NCBI RefSeq assembly: GCF_000428485.1
Contig: NZ_AUAA01000011.1
Span: 40,809 to 104,808, forward strand
DNA: 64,000 nucleotides
Direction: 5' to 3'
DNA from: Epilithonimonas tenax DSM 16811
GTDB taxonomy: Bacteria; Bacteroidota; Bacteroidia; Flavobacteriales; Weeksellaceae
Part shown: piece after piece, positions 27,393 through 35,483 of the stretch
Numbering within the stretch: position 1 is the first letter of the stretch
Layout: each line of letters starts with the position of its first letter
The notes under the pieces: model-generated
Told to the model about the DNA's origin: nothing
Database searches by the model: none
What the model saw: the letters and a program-made list of their open reading frames with translations, nothing else
Translations under genes and position numbers: made by a program

Positions 27393-28232
27393 ATGAAAAA
27401 AATCTTTACAATTTTAAGCATTGCTACATTAGCAATCTTCGGAAATGCTCAATCTTTTACAGCAACTTATGATTTCTTAGAAGCACCAGCTCCTGATAAT
27501 GGTGATTTGGTAGGAAGTAATCTTACTATTACACCTTTCACAGCAAGTGGTCTTGACGCTACTACAACTGGAAATAGATTTGCTTGGACAAACGGAACGG
27601 TAGCTACGGCGCCAGATGCGACTAAGTATTTTCAAGTGACATTAACACCTGCAAGCAACAACACTATTTCTATTTCGTCTATTACATTCAGAACACAAAG
27701 ATCTGGTACTGGTCCAAGAAACTATGTTGTTAGATCAAGTGTGAATAATTATGCTACAAACTTGCCAGCATCTATCAGCCCAGCAAATGCTGAGTTAGAA
27801 GTGATTGGGTCAAACGAATTTCATTTTGTAAATGATATTTCTTTAGGACAAAACGGAAGTACAGTGACTCCTGCAAGTGGTTTTACAGCTGGTCCTGTAA
27901 CGCTTAGATTTTACTTCTACGGTGCAGAAGCTGTAACAGGAACTTTCAGTGTTGATGATGTAGTGATTACTGGAACTGTGGCTCCAGGCTTAGCTGTATC
28001 TGATTTAACAAAAGCTAACTCTACTTTAGTTAAAAACACTGTAGTTGCAGAATCTATCGCTTTCGCTAAGACTTCAGATATCCAGATTATCAACGCTGCT
28101 GGTCAGGTTGTGAAAACTGCTAAAGTCACAGAAGGATCTACTCTTAACGTGTCTTCTCTTGCAAAAGGGATGTATATCGTAACTGGTACTGTAAACGGAG
28201 AAAAAGTATCTCAGAAAATTATTAAAAAATAA
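27393..28232 (+). CDS. Secreted protein with type IX (type A) sorting domain, tandem copy 2
   Basis: A 279-aa protein that starts at ATG 27393 (MKKIFTILSIATLAIFGNAQ, a good signal peptide); the open frame extends further upstream but that part covers the terminator and promoter. The mature region is a beta-rich domain (FTATYDFLEAPAPDNGDLVG...FSVDDVVITG) typical of discoidin/choice-of-anchor folds. The last 75 residues (IQIINAAGQVVKTAKV...LAKGMYIVTGTVNGEKVSQKIIKK) are a type IX sorting domain nearly identical in layout to the preceding gene, so the pair probably arose by duplication. Confidence 0.87.
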   Translation: MKKIFTILSIATLAIFGNAQSFTATYDFLEAPAPDNGDLVGSNLTITPFTASGLDATTTGNRFAWTNGTVATAPDATKYFQVTLTPASNNTISISSITFRTQRSGTGPRNYVVRSSVNNYATNLPASISPANAELEVIGSNEFHFVNDISLGQNGSTVTPASGFTAGPVTLRFYFYGAEAVTGTFSVDDVVITGTVAPGLAVSDLTKANSTLVKNTVVAESIAFAKTSDIQIINAAGQVVKTAKVTEGSTLNVSSLAKGMYIVTGTVNGEKVSQKIIKK

Positions 28233-28255
28233 TTTTAATTAATTCTTAATCATAT

Positions 28256-28286
28256 AAGGCTTCCTACTATTGGAAGCCTTTTTTGT
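28256..28286 (+). terminator. Terminator after the second cargo gene
   Basis: Perfect 9-bp stem AAGGCTTCC (28256-28264) with GGAAGCCTT (28272-28280), followed by a T-run. Confidence 0.85.
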
Positions 28287-28311
28287 TTTTTAACGCAGTA
28301 TGATTTTATTT

Positions 28312-31137
28312 TTAGAAAACCCCTCGTCGCAGATTATTAATCAGTGCGCCAAGATTCAGAACCAATGTGTAGCGGATTCTGTAACCGTAGTCTTTAAATG
28401 ACGGTTCAAAGCCTAAGGTAGAGGCTACGGGAAAGTAAACTTCCAGGAAATCAGGGATGACTTTGACTTTGATACCGGAATCCCAAATGAATTGAGCTGC
28501 GCTGTTCTTATTCTTATAAACGCCAGCATCCGCATAAAGATTGAACCATTTCCAAAGATGAGAATCTACATTGACAGTTGTGATAAATTGATTGACAGAC
28601 GTATTAAACAAAGATTTGAAACCGCCTTCTGCCAGGATAAATTGCTGAGAAAGAATCCCCGTTGTGGCACTTTGTCCCAGTAATCCATAGGAAAAAGAGT
28701 AATTGGAAACCCTGGAGAGCCCGTAATTGAAAAGATTATTTTTGGTTTCGTTCTTGACAAAATAACCCGCAAACAAACGGAAACTGATCTTCTTGTTTTT
28801 CGCAAATTCCCAACGGTAAAACGCTTCTGCAGAGATCTTCTGGAAATCGTCCATCCATTGGATATTGCTGCCGATGTATTTCTCGTGGATCAGGCGGTTA
28901 TCTGAATAGGAATAGCCGAAATTCCAAAGGTTATATTTGGCATAATCGTTATTGAGAATCCTGATTTCCGAGAGTTCACGTTCGTAGTAATTGTAGGAAA
29001 AGTAAAGGCTTCGTCCAATCGCGCTTCTTGGATTCTTATTAAAATTAAGTGAGGTAGAAGCACTAAATCTTTTGTAGGCCAAATTATTATCATAATGAAA
29101 ATAAGAACCAGATAAGCCAAAATTCCAGCTTCTGAAAAAACTATCTGGCGGCAAAAGCGAATAGCCGACTGAGCCAGAGCCTGTCAGTTGCCCGGTTCCG
29201 GAACTGTAATAGGGTGTTACAGAATAATCGAATTTCTGATCAAAAATCCCCTGATTCTTAAAATTCATCCCAAAAAGAATTTTATCATAGGCGTTGAAAG
29301 TAAGTCGTGGAGTCAGGAAAATCTCATTGTATTCCGGATTCTGGATATCCTTGATCAATTTGAATCTGATCTTTTTCATATTAGAGAAGATGCCTCTCGT
29401 GTAGAGGTAATTATCCCGAAAATTACTTTCCGGAAAAATATAATCATCATTCAAAACAATTTTATCAACTTGCTTGGAAGGGACAGAAATGCTATCCTTT
29501 TTCTCGTCTTTTCCGTCTTGCCAGTAAGTGGTTTTCTCGGCCGCTTTATTTTCTGTTTCTATTTTTAAAGGAATGATCTGTGTGTTGTTCTTATCAATAT
29601 GGACCGCGTAATGATCCTGCTGCTCCTTAAAATTTCTCAGGTTAAAGTTGATTCTGTGCTTTTCGGACATCATCTGTTTCAGGAAAGCAGATTTACCTTC
29701 AGAATGATTTTCGAGACTTTTTAAAAAATCACTGCCTACTACTTTTTGCTTGTAATTAGTAGAAAAATACTGCTTCAGGAAGTGGTCAAATGTATCGTTG
29801 CCTTGATATTCGGAGATGTAATTAAGCAAACTTCCGGTCTCAAATTGGCTAATCGCGGTGGTGTTGAAATTACTCAATTTATCAAAAGGCGTGGTGATCT
29901 TCTGATCCAGATTCTGCGTATAGATATAGTGGTACGCTAGTCCGTAACGTTCATCCAATTTCAGTTTTGAAGCGTGAAAGATCTTTAAAGGTTTGATCCC
30001 GAAAATGTTGGCATTGTCCGCAAGATTTCCGATCAATTTATGATCCGGATAGTGTTTTTTCACATACTGAATTTCGAGGTAAGACTTCAATCCGTTTTTC
30101 AGCCAGTGATCCTGCGTTTTGTTGGTGACGAAAAACTCATCCATCACTTTTTTGCAAATGATGCTGAAGTAATCCAGATCTGCCTTCTCATAGTCTGTAA
30201 ACATCTGGAATTTGAATTTCCAGAATTTGATATCATCAATCCCAATAAACTCTTCCTTTTTAAAAAACTTTTCTGTGATGAAAAGCTTTTCCGGAAGATT
30301 TCCTGTGGTCGTTTTGATAAATTTTAAATGATTCGTCAGAACAGAATTTAAAATTTGAAGCTGATATGCTGTGGCCTGATAGCCTAGACTCACCTTTACA
30401 CTTTGTCCATCAATGTTTAAGAAAAAATCTGAATAGATCTCTTTTGAGATTTGAAATTCCGGATCATTCACAGATGTGCCTTCAAACCCAGAATCATTAT
30501 TTTGAATAAGGTTGGAATAGATGTTCCAGTTTTTTGGGACTTCAAAATTCACTTTCCAAAAAGAACCGGCATTGGCTGTTTCTTCCGTATCACGATAGAA
30601 AGAGTTGGTTTGCTCTTCATTTTCAAAGGTATCAGGAACAAGGAAGAAGTATTTCAGCAGAATGTGATTCGTGTTGATGCCATAACCTGTAAATCTGGCG
30701 TCTGGAAGCTTGATTTGATATTTTAAATTGATGCTGATACTTTCTCCGGGCTTCAAAGCTTCCGAAAGTGGAATGAAAATGTTTTCCTGTTTTGTATCTA
30801 GGATCTCAGAGAAATTGTTGTTGTAAGCATATTGCAGACTTTCCAGTTTTCCCAACTGATCGTCTTTTGCAAAGTAAAGATCATTCTTTCGGTCTTCTAT
30901 TTTGCGTTTCAAAAGTGGTGTTTTCCTTTTCTGATAGGAAGCCACCCAATTCAGAAGTTTGATCTGACTGATGGATTTCTGATGCGGATTGTGGTAAACC
31001 AAAGTCTGTTCTACCGAAATCGATTTTTGATCGTCGTTCAGTTTGACATTCAACCGAATGCTGTCTTGCTGAGCAACTGCCCAGAAATTAAAAGAAATCG
31101 AAACCAGGACACAAAAAAAACGCTTCATCAGGAACAA
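28312..31137 (-). CDS. M1-peptidase-like protein without active site, fused to an outer-membrane barrel
   Basis: A 941-aa protein. The ATG at 31137 and a second at 31128 (MKRFFCVLVSISFNFWAVAQ) both give a signal peptide; the second looks more natural. Residues about 25-250 resemble the N-terminal saddle domain of M1 aminopeptidases, and DHWLKNGLKSYLE (343-355) aligns with the M1 motif WLNEGFASYxE, but the zinc glutamate is asparagine (N348) and no HExxH occurs anywhere. After about residue 570 the sequence turns into barrel-like strands ending in VLNLGALINNLRRGVF. A catalytically dead peptidase domain on an outer-membrane anchor is the best reading. Confidence 0.65.
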   Translation of the reverse strand: MFLMKRFFCVLVSISFNFWAVAQQDSIRLNVKLNDDQKSISVEQTLVYHNPHQKSISQIKLLNWVASYQKRKTPLLKRKIEDRKNDLYFAKDDQLGKLESLQYAYNNNFSEILDTKQENIFIPLSEALKPGESISINLKYQIKLPDARFTGYGINTNHILLKYFFLVPDTFENEEQTNSFYRDTEETANAGSFWKVNFEVPKNWNIYSNLIQNNDSGFEGTSVNDPEFQISKEIYSDFFLNIDGQSVKVSLGYQATAYQLQILNSVLTNHLKFIKTTTGNLPEKLFITEKFFKKEEFIGIDDIKFWKFKFQMFTDYEKADLDYFSIICKKVMDEFFVTNKTQDHWLKNGLKSYLEIQYVKKHYPDHKLIGNLADNANIFGIKPLKIFHASKLKLDERYGLAYHYIYTQNLDQKITTPFDKLSNFNTTAISQFETGSLLNYISEYQGNDTFDHFLKQYFSTNYKQKVVGSDFLKSLENHSEGKSAFLKQMMSEKHRINFNLRNFKEQQDHYAVHIDKNNTQIIPLKIETENKAAEKTTYWQDGKDEKKDSISVPSKQVDKIVLNDDYIFPESNFRDNYLYTRGIFSNMKKIRFKLIKDIQNPEYNEIFLTPRLTFNAYDKILFGMNFKNQGIFDQKFDYSVTPYYSSGTGQLTGSGSVGYSLLPPDSFFRSWNFGLSGSYFHYDNNLAYKRFSASTSLNFNKNPRSAIGRSLYFSYNYYERELSEIRILNNDYAKYNLWNFGYSYSDNRLIHEKYIGSNIQWMDDFQKISAEAFYRWEFAKNKKISFRLFAGYFVKNETKNNLFNYGLSRVSNYSFSYGLLGQSATTGILSQQFILAEGGFKSLFNTSVNQFITTVNVDSHLWKWFNLYADAGVYKNKNSAAQFIWDSGIKVKVIPDFLEVYFPVASTLGFEPSFKDYGYRIRYTLVLNLGALINNLRRGVF

Positions 31138-31148
31138 TCAGTACTTAT

Positions 31149-31156
31149 CAAAACTA
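31149..31156 (-). promoter_or_regulatory. -7 box of the M1-like gene
   Basis: Minus strand TAGTTTTG, a match to TAnnTTTG, 11 nt before the first and 20 nt before the second possible ATG. The spacing favours the second start (31128). Confidence 0.45.
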
Positions 31157-31204
31157 ATGATTTTTTTTGATGAAGTGTGATTTATGTTTGTTAAAGTTTT
31201 TTAT

Positions 31205-31238
31205 CTGTCAGTCTGAGGTTCTCGAAGACATATAAAAA
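31205..31238 (-). repeat. Left inverted repeat with bulged hairpin
   Basis: Starts CTGTCAGTCTGAGGTTCTCG and ends in ATATAAAAA. In reverse it reads GTCT-tc-GAG-AAC-CTC-AGAC, a hairpin with a two-base bulge. It matches the right repeat in 33 of 34 positions. Confidence 0.9.
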
Positions 31239-31268
31239 CTAAAAAGCTATGCTTTTTCCAATTTTAAT

Positions 31269-31276
31269 TAACTTTG
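31269..31276 (+). promoter_or_regulatory. -7 box of the GIY-YIG gene
   Basis: TAACTTTG, a match to TAnnTTTG, 14 nt before the ATG and inside the inverted repeats, so the element would carry its own promoter. Confidence 0.5.
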
Positions 31277-31290
31277 ATTAAAACACAATT

Positions 31291-31587
31291 ATGAAAAGAT
31301 ATTACGTCTACATCTTATTATGTACAGATAGTACTTATTATACCGGAGTTACAAACGATTTAGAAACACGTTTCCTATATCATCAGAATGGACAAAACCC
31401 GAATTCTTATACTTACACAAGACGACCAGTTGAAATTGTTTATTACACTGAATTCAATGATGTGAATCAAGCGATCGCTTTTGAAAAACAAGTGAAAGGT
31501 TGGAGTAGAGCAAAAAAAGAAGCAATCATCAACGACGAATGGGAGAAATTGCCAAATCTCTCCAAGAGAAAGTTTCCGAATCAGTAA
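31291..31587 (+). CDS. Single-domain GIY-YIG nuclease
   Basis: A 98-aa protein that consists of one GIY-YIG domain. The motif is YVYIL (residues 5-9) with YYTGV (16-20), the catalytic arginine is R27 in NDLETR, and the metal-binding glutamate is E65 in AIAFEKQVKGWSR. The basic C-terminus (AKKEAIINDEWEKLP) is typical of the YhbQ/UPF0213-like group common in Bacteroidota. No second DNA-binding domain is present. Its cellular role in this group is not established. It is the only gene between long inverted repeats, which suggests it may act on those repeats. Confidence 0.92.
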   Translation: MKRYYVYILLCTDSTYYTGVTNDLETRFLYHQNGQNPNSYTYTRRPVEIVYYTEFNDVNQAIAFEKQVKGWSRAKKEAIINDEWEKLPNLSKRKFPNQ

Positions 31588-31620
31588 TTTTTATTAGGAA
31601 AAAATCTGAAGATTTTTGAG

Positions 31621-31655
31621 TTTTTTATATGTCTTCGAGAGCCTCAGACTGACAG
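31621..31655 (+). repeat. Right inverted repeat with bulged hairpin
   Basis: Reads TATATGTCTTCGAGAGCC then TCAGACTGACAG. The core GTCT-tc-GAG-AGC-CTC-AGAC folds as a bulged hairpin. It is the inverse of the left repeat at 31205-31238. Confidence 0.9.
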
Positions 31656-31660
31656 AAATG

Positions 31661-31701
31661 AAAAACCCTTTCAAAAGTTGAAACTTCGAAAGGGTTTTAT
31701 T
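31661..31701 (-). terminator. Terminator of pyrFE
   Basis: AAAACCCTTTC (from 31662) pairs with GAAAGGGTTTT (31688-31698) and gives a T-run on the minus strand, about 25 nt after the pyrFE stop. A nested AAGTTGAAACTT extends the hairpin. Confidence 0.8.
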
Positions 31702-31722
31702 ATTAATATTTTTTTAAAAAGA

Positions 31723-33081
31723 TTAAAGCGTTTCCAAATATGCTTTCCAACCTTCGTTTTTATAGCGCAAAGCCTCTTGCTCCGGTTCTTCGGATTTGTA
31801 AATCCCGCGTCCAACAATGATGAAATCGGTTCCGTAATTTTTGATGACGTGTTCCGGAGAATTGTATTGTTGGCCTTTATCATCACCAGTTTCTCCAAGA
31901 TTGACGCCTGGGGTGAAGAGTAGAAGTTGGTCAGAAATTTCGTTTTGAGCCACGCAACCAATGATGGTTGGATGAGTTTCAATCACTTTAAGCGCTTCTT
32001 CACGGTAATGTGAATCCGTCAATGTACCTTGGGAAGACATTCCTAAGATCGCGACGACACCCACATTCATAAAGCAATCCAGGCTTTTGCTGCCGCCGAT
32101 CACGTGTGAAGTCACAAGATCTGCCCAGTTGGAGATTTTATAAGTACCGTAAGAAAACTGCAATTCCTGTGTATTTCCGATGTCGGCAAATTTCCGGTCT
32201 TCCATCAAAAGGAAGTTATGTTTCGTAGCCAGATCTTTAAGGGGAAGAATAGTTTCGTCCGCATCAAAATCGTTCAGAATATCGATGTGCGTTTTCAAAG
32301 CTACGATGTGTGGACCTACAAAATCTGCAAAGTCCAACAATTCTTTGGTGGTAATAAAATCGGCAGAAGCAATGAGGTTTGACCTTTTTTCAATGGCAAT
32401 CTCAAGGATTTTTTTGGCAAAAGAATGTTCTGCAGCTTCCAGCTTCTGTTCGTAAGACAGGCGTTTTGTCTCTTCGAAAACCACTTGATTCCCGTTCACA
32501 AAATCTTTGATCCTGACCACTTCATCTTCATCAATGTAATTCACTTCCCTCAAAATCTCCACAACTTCAGAAATGTTGAAAAGTGAATGAACTTTATAAC
32601 CTTTTGCTTCTAATTTTTCTTTGCCGCCTTGCTGTCTGTCCAAAACCACTACGATGTCAGAAACTTTGATGCCTTCATTTTCCACTTCGTCAATGGTTTC
32701 TACGAGAGATTTTCCTGAGGTGATCACATCTTCTACCAAAAGGCAATTCTGTCCTTTTTCATAAATTCCTTCGATGAGTTGTTTGGTGCCGTAAGATTTG
32801 GCTTCTTTTCTTTTGATAATGAGTGGGATATAACTTTCAAGGGACATTGCTGTTGCCATTGGAAGTGCCGCATAAGGAACACCACAGATGATATCAAAAT
32901 TATCCAAAGGAAGCATTTCCAGAAGATAATTGGCTAGTTTTTTCAGGATCTTTGGGTCAGAAGCGAGTGGACGAAGATCCACGTAGAACGGACTTTCAAT
33001 CCCGCTTTTCAGTGTGAAACGTCCAAATTTGATAATCCCGAGTTTGTAACACTCGAGGAAGAATTCTTTTTTACTTTCCAT
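31723..33081 (-). CDS. pyrEF: Bifunctional orotate phosphoribosyltransferase / OMP decarboxylase
   Basis: A 452-aa fusion that performs the last two steps of UMP synthesis. Residues 1 to about 190 are PyrE, with the PRPP-binding motif LLVEDVITSGKS (E117, D118). Residues about 210-452 are PyrF with the substrate lysine in ALKTHIDIL (K263) and the catalytic network MEDRKFADIGNT (D295, K297, D300), plus the C-terminal phosphate-binding segment DFIIVGRGIY. The domain order and the PyrF sequence type resemble eukaryotic UMP synthase more than E. coli PyrF. A TAAATTTG box lies about 20 nt upstream. Confidence 0.95.
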   Translation of the reverse strand: MESKKEFFLECYKLGIIKFGRFTLKSGIESPFYVDLRPLASDPKILKKLANYLLEMLPLDNFDIICGVPYAALPMATAMSLESYIPLIIKRKEAKSYGTKQLIEGIYEKGQNCLLVEDVITSGKSLVETIDEVENEGIKVSDIVVVLDRQQGGKEKLEAKGYKVHSLFNISEVVEILREVNYIDEDEVVRIKDFVNGNQVVFEETKRLSYEQKLEAAEHSFAKKILEIAIEKRSNLIASADFITTKELLDFADFVGPHIVALKTHIDILNDFDADETILPLKDLATKHNFLLMEDRKFADIGNTQELQFSYGTYKISNWADLVTSHVIGGSKSLDCFMNVGVVAILGMSSQGTLTDSHYREEALKVIETHPTIIGCVAQNEISDQLLLFTPGVNLGETGDDKGQQYNSPEHVIKNYGTDFIIVGRGIYKSEEPEQEALRYKNEGWKAYLETL

Positions 33082-33101
33082 TTACTTTTCTTAGATTTCT
33101 A

Positions 33102-33109
33102 CAAATTTA
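33102..33109 (-). promoter_or_regulatory. -7 box of pyrEF
   Basis: Minus strand TAAATTTG, a match to TAnnTTTG, 20 nt before the ATG at 33081. Confidence 0.5.
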
Positions 33110-33146
33110 AGGCGAATTTTTCAGACTGAAAAAGTTAAGAAATGAT

Positions 33147-33210
33147 AAAGTCTTCGAGAGCCTCAGACTGACAATGTTGAAAAGTCTTCGAGTATGCTCA
33201 GACTGACAAT
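33147..33210 (+). repeat. Tandem pair of the short bulged hairpin
   Basis: Two head-to-tail copies of the repeat found at the ends of the GIY-YIG element. Copy one (33147-33174) has core GTCT-tc-GAG-AGC-CTC-AGAC; copy two (33181-33210) has GTCT-tc-GAG-TATG-CTC-AGAC. Both begin AAAGTCTTCGAG and end CAGACTGACAAT. The stem is kept while the loop differs (AGC versus TATG). They lie between the 5' end of pyrEF and the 3' end of the tag gene. Confidence 0.9.
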
Positions 33211-33264
33211 CCATTCCCGTACGATTATTAGATGTCACACTGATCGGAGCGGAAGTGTCTTCAA

Positions 33265-33819
33265 TTATTTATTCTCTTTCCACTTTGGATTCGTTGCAAA
33301 TATCTTTTCATTAATCTTACAGCTTTCAGAATGCGCACCTTTCAGAAAGCCAATACTCATCAGGAATTCGCCAACGATTTCTCCACCTGTGAATTTGAAA
33401 GTTTTCTTGAACAATTTTACCCATTCTTCCTTGGTTTTCGGATGGTGGTATTCCAGCCATTTTTCAAACGAACCAAATTCTTTTTTCAGTTCCAAAATCG
33501 TTTTAGCATTCTCTATTGCGGCATTGATTTTCAGTTTATTTCGGATAATTCCTGCGTCGGATAATAATCTGTTACGGTCTTTCTCGTTGTAAGCCGCAAT
33601 TTTTTCTATACTGAAATCACTGTAAGCTTTCCGGAAAGACTCTTCCTTTTTCAAAATCGTTTCCCAACTCAGTCCGGCTTGGTTGATTTCCATGATCAAT
33701 CTTCCAAACAGCTCATCATCATTATGAATCGGAAAACCATAATGGTTATCGTGGTAATTTTTGTGCAATGCTTTTCGCTCTTCTGGTTTCATGGTTTCAA
33801 TGGCTGCGCAGTAAGACAT
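33265..33819 (-). CDS. tag: DNA-3-methyladenine glycosylase I
   Basis: A 184-aa base-excision repair enzyme that removes 3-methyladenine. The family pattern is clear: YHDNHYGFPIHNDDELFGRLIMEINQAGLSWETILKK near the N-terminus and a C-terminal FTGGEIVGEFLMSIGFLKGAHSESC. The zinc-binding set expected in Tag (Cys near the N-terminus, two His, Cys near the C-terminus) is present as C4, a histidine in the NYHDN region, and H...C in AHSESC. Its promoter region upstream has TATCTTTA. Confidence 0.92.
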   Translation of the reverse strand: MSYCAAIETMKPEERKALHKNYHDNHYGFPIHNDDELFGRLIMEINQAGLSWETILKKEESFRKAYSDFSIEKIAAYNEKDRNRLLSDAGIIRNKLKINAAIENAKTILELKKEFGSFEKWLEYHHPKTKEEWVKLFKKTFKFTGGEIVGEFLMSIGFLKGAHSESCKINEKIFATNPKWKENK

Positions 33820-33925
33820 AATTTTTACGATTAGTTTTAATAATTTGAAAGGTAAAGATAATTAACCATCGACAATTTATCATTAGAATTTACAATTTCT
33901 TATCTTCGTCAAAAGCTTTTTTAAA

Positions 33926-35461
33926 ATGACAAAACAAATTTCTTTTTTCTTGATTCTTTGCTCTTTTTTCTTGCTCAATGCTCAAATCGAAGAAAAAAAA
34001 CTCGACCAACTGATTCAGAATTCACTTAAAACCTTTGATGTTCCGGGAATGTCCGTCGGAATTGTGAAAGACGGAAAGGTGGTTTACGCCAAAGGTTTCG
34101 GTGTCCGTTCGCTCAATAATAATCAGCCGATGGACGAGAGTACGTTGGTGGGAATTGCTTCTAACAGTAAAGGCTTTACTTGTACGGCTTTGGCGATTCT
34201 GGCTGACGAGGGGAAAATCAAATGGGATGACAAAGTCAGCAAATACATTCCTGAATTTCAAATGGCGGATCCGTACGTTTCTCAAAATGTGACAATTAAG
34301 GATCTCGTCACGCACAGAGCCGGACTTGGTTTGGGACAAGGCGATCTCATGTTTTTTCCGGAAGGTGGCAATTTGACTGTCAATGACATCATCCACAATG
34401 TTCGTTATTTGAAACCAGAAAATCCTTTCCGAACAACTTTGGATTATAACAATATTATGTTCATCGTTGCTGGCGAAGTGATTCACAGGGTTTCTGGTTT
34501 GCAATGGGCAGATTTCATCGAGCAAAAAATTCTGAAACCTGTCGGGATGACGGCAAGTTTCGGCTCTTACAACCGAGCAAAAAATTCCCAAAATATCATC
34601 GATGCACACGCGCCAGTGGATGGAAAAGCGATTGCAGTTCCACACGATTGGAATGAAACTGCGAACGCGGCAGGCGGAATTATGAGTAACATCAAAGATA
34701 TGACGACCTGGGCAGATTTCCTTCTGAATGGTTTTGTGACCAAAGATGGAAAACGTTTGGTTTCTGAGAAAAATGCGCACGAGCTTTGGAGTCTTCAGAT
34801 TCCGGACAAAGTTGGGATGACTTCGCCTTACGACACACATTTTTACGGTTATGGATTGGGTTGGTTTGTGAGCGATGTGAAAGGCCATTTGCAAGTTCAG
34901 CATTCCGGAGGTTTGATTGGGACGGTAACGCATTTTACTTTGATTCCGGATATGAAATTGGGAATCGTGGTTTTGACGAATCAACAATCTGGCGCTGCTT
35001 TTTCTGCGATTACAAACTCTGTAAAAGACGCTTACTTGAAGGTTGAAAACCGGGATTGGCTGAAAATCTATGGTGACAGAAATAAGAAAAATGAAGAATT
35101 TTATGCAAAACAAAAGAAAGAAGTTTTTGACAAAGCTTCTAAGTTTAAATCTGATTTGAAAGACGACCAATTCATCGGTTGGTACAAAGATGAGTGGTTT
35201 GGGATTGTTGAAGTTACGAAAGTTGGAAAAGCTTACAGAATTCTTAGCAAATCTTCTCCAAGGCTGAAAGGCGATTTGATTCCCTATTCTGCCAATTCAT
35301 TTGTGGTGAAATGGGATGACAGAAGTTATGACGCCGATTCTTTTTTCATTTTAAATTTTGATGAAAATGGAAAAGCTGTTTCTGCGAAAATGAAACCGAT
35401 TTCTGATGTGACGGATTTTAGTTTTGATTTTGAAGATTTGGATTTGAAGAAGGTTAATTAG
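33926..35461 (+). CDS. Secreted serine hydrolase of the beta-lactamase / class C family
   Basis: A 511-aa protein with a signal peptide (MTKQISFFLILCSFFLLNAQ). The catalytic SxxK is S79-N80-S81-K82 in GIASNSKGFT, the second motif YxN is Y174-N-N176 in TLDYNNIMF, and the third is the HSGG segment in VQHSGGLIGTV. The C-terminal region after about residue 410 is a DUF3471-like domain (FIGWYKDEWFGIVEVTKVGKAYRI). Such proteins act as esterases or D-amino-acid peptidases more often than as antibiotic-degrading enzymes; I make no resistance claim. Confidence 0.9.
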   Translation: MTKQISFFLILCSFFLLNAQIEEKKLDQLIQNSLKTFDVPGMSVGIVKDGKVVYAKGFGVRSLNNNQPMDESTLVGIASNSKGFTCTALAILADEGKIKWDDKVSKYIPEFQMADPYVSQNVTIKDLVTHRAGLGLGQGDLMFFPEGGNLTVNDIIHNVRYLKPENPFRTTLDYNNIMFIVAGEVIHRVSGLQWADFIEQKILKPVGMTASFGSYNRAKNSQNIIDAHAPVDGKAIAVPHDWNETANAAGGIMSNIKDMTTWADFLLNGFVTKDGKRLVSEKNAHELWSLQIPDKVGMTSPYDTHFYGYGLGWFVSDVKGHLQVQHSGGLIGTVTHFTLIPDMKLGIVVLTNQQSGAAFSAITNSVKDAYLKVENRDWLKIYGDRNKKNEEFYAKQKKEVFDKASKFKSDLKDDQFIGWYKDEWFGIVEVTKVGKAYRILSKSSPRLKGDLIPYSANSFVVKWDDRSYDADSFFILNFDENGKAVSAKMKPISDVTDFSFDFEDLDLKKVN

Positions 35462-35483
35462 GACTTGTTTTAACTTTATTATA

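Larger units (their letters stand above)
31205..31655 (+). mobile_element. Putative 451-bp element: GIY-YIG gene between inverted repeats
   Basis: A single GIY-YIG nuclease gene with its own promoter box is framed by inverted repeats of at least 34 bp with one mismatch (31205-31238 and 31622-31655). Both ends carry the short bulged hairpin that also occurs as solo copies near 33150-33210. No target duplication could be made out at the borders. The element sits between the 5' end of the M1-like gene and the 3' end of pyrFE, so it breaks no gene. The mobile nature is inferred from structure only. Confidence 0.5.

Noticed and set aside
34022..35170. A 382-codon open frame antisense to the serine hydrolase gene
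   Set aside because: It lies entirely on the opposite strand of a gene with clear catalytic motifs, has no recognisable domain, and has a His/Arg/Phe-rich composition typical of antisense shadows.
33926..35461. Antibiotic-resistance beta-lactamase
   Set aside because: The SxxK and YxN motifs are shared by many esterases and peptidases, and the DUF3471 tail is typical of non-lactamase members; resistance cannot be claimed.
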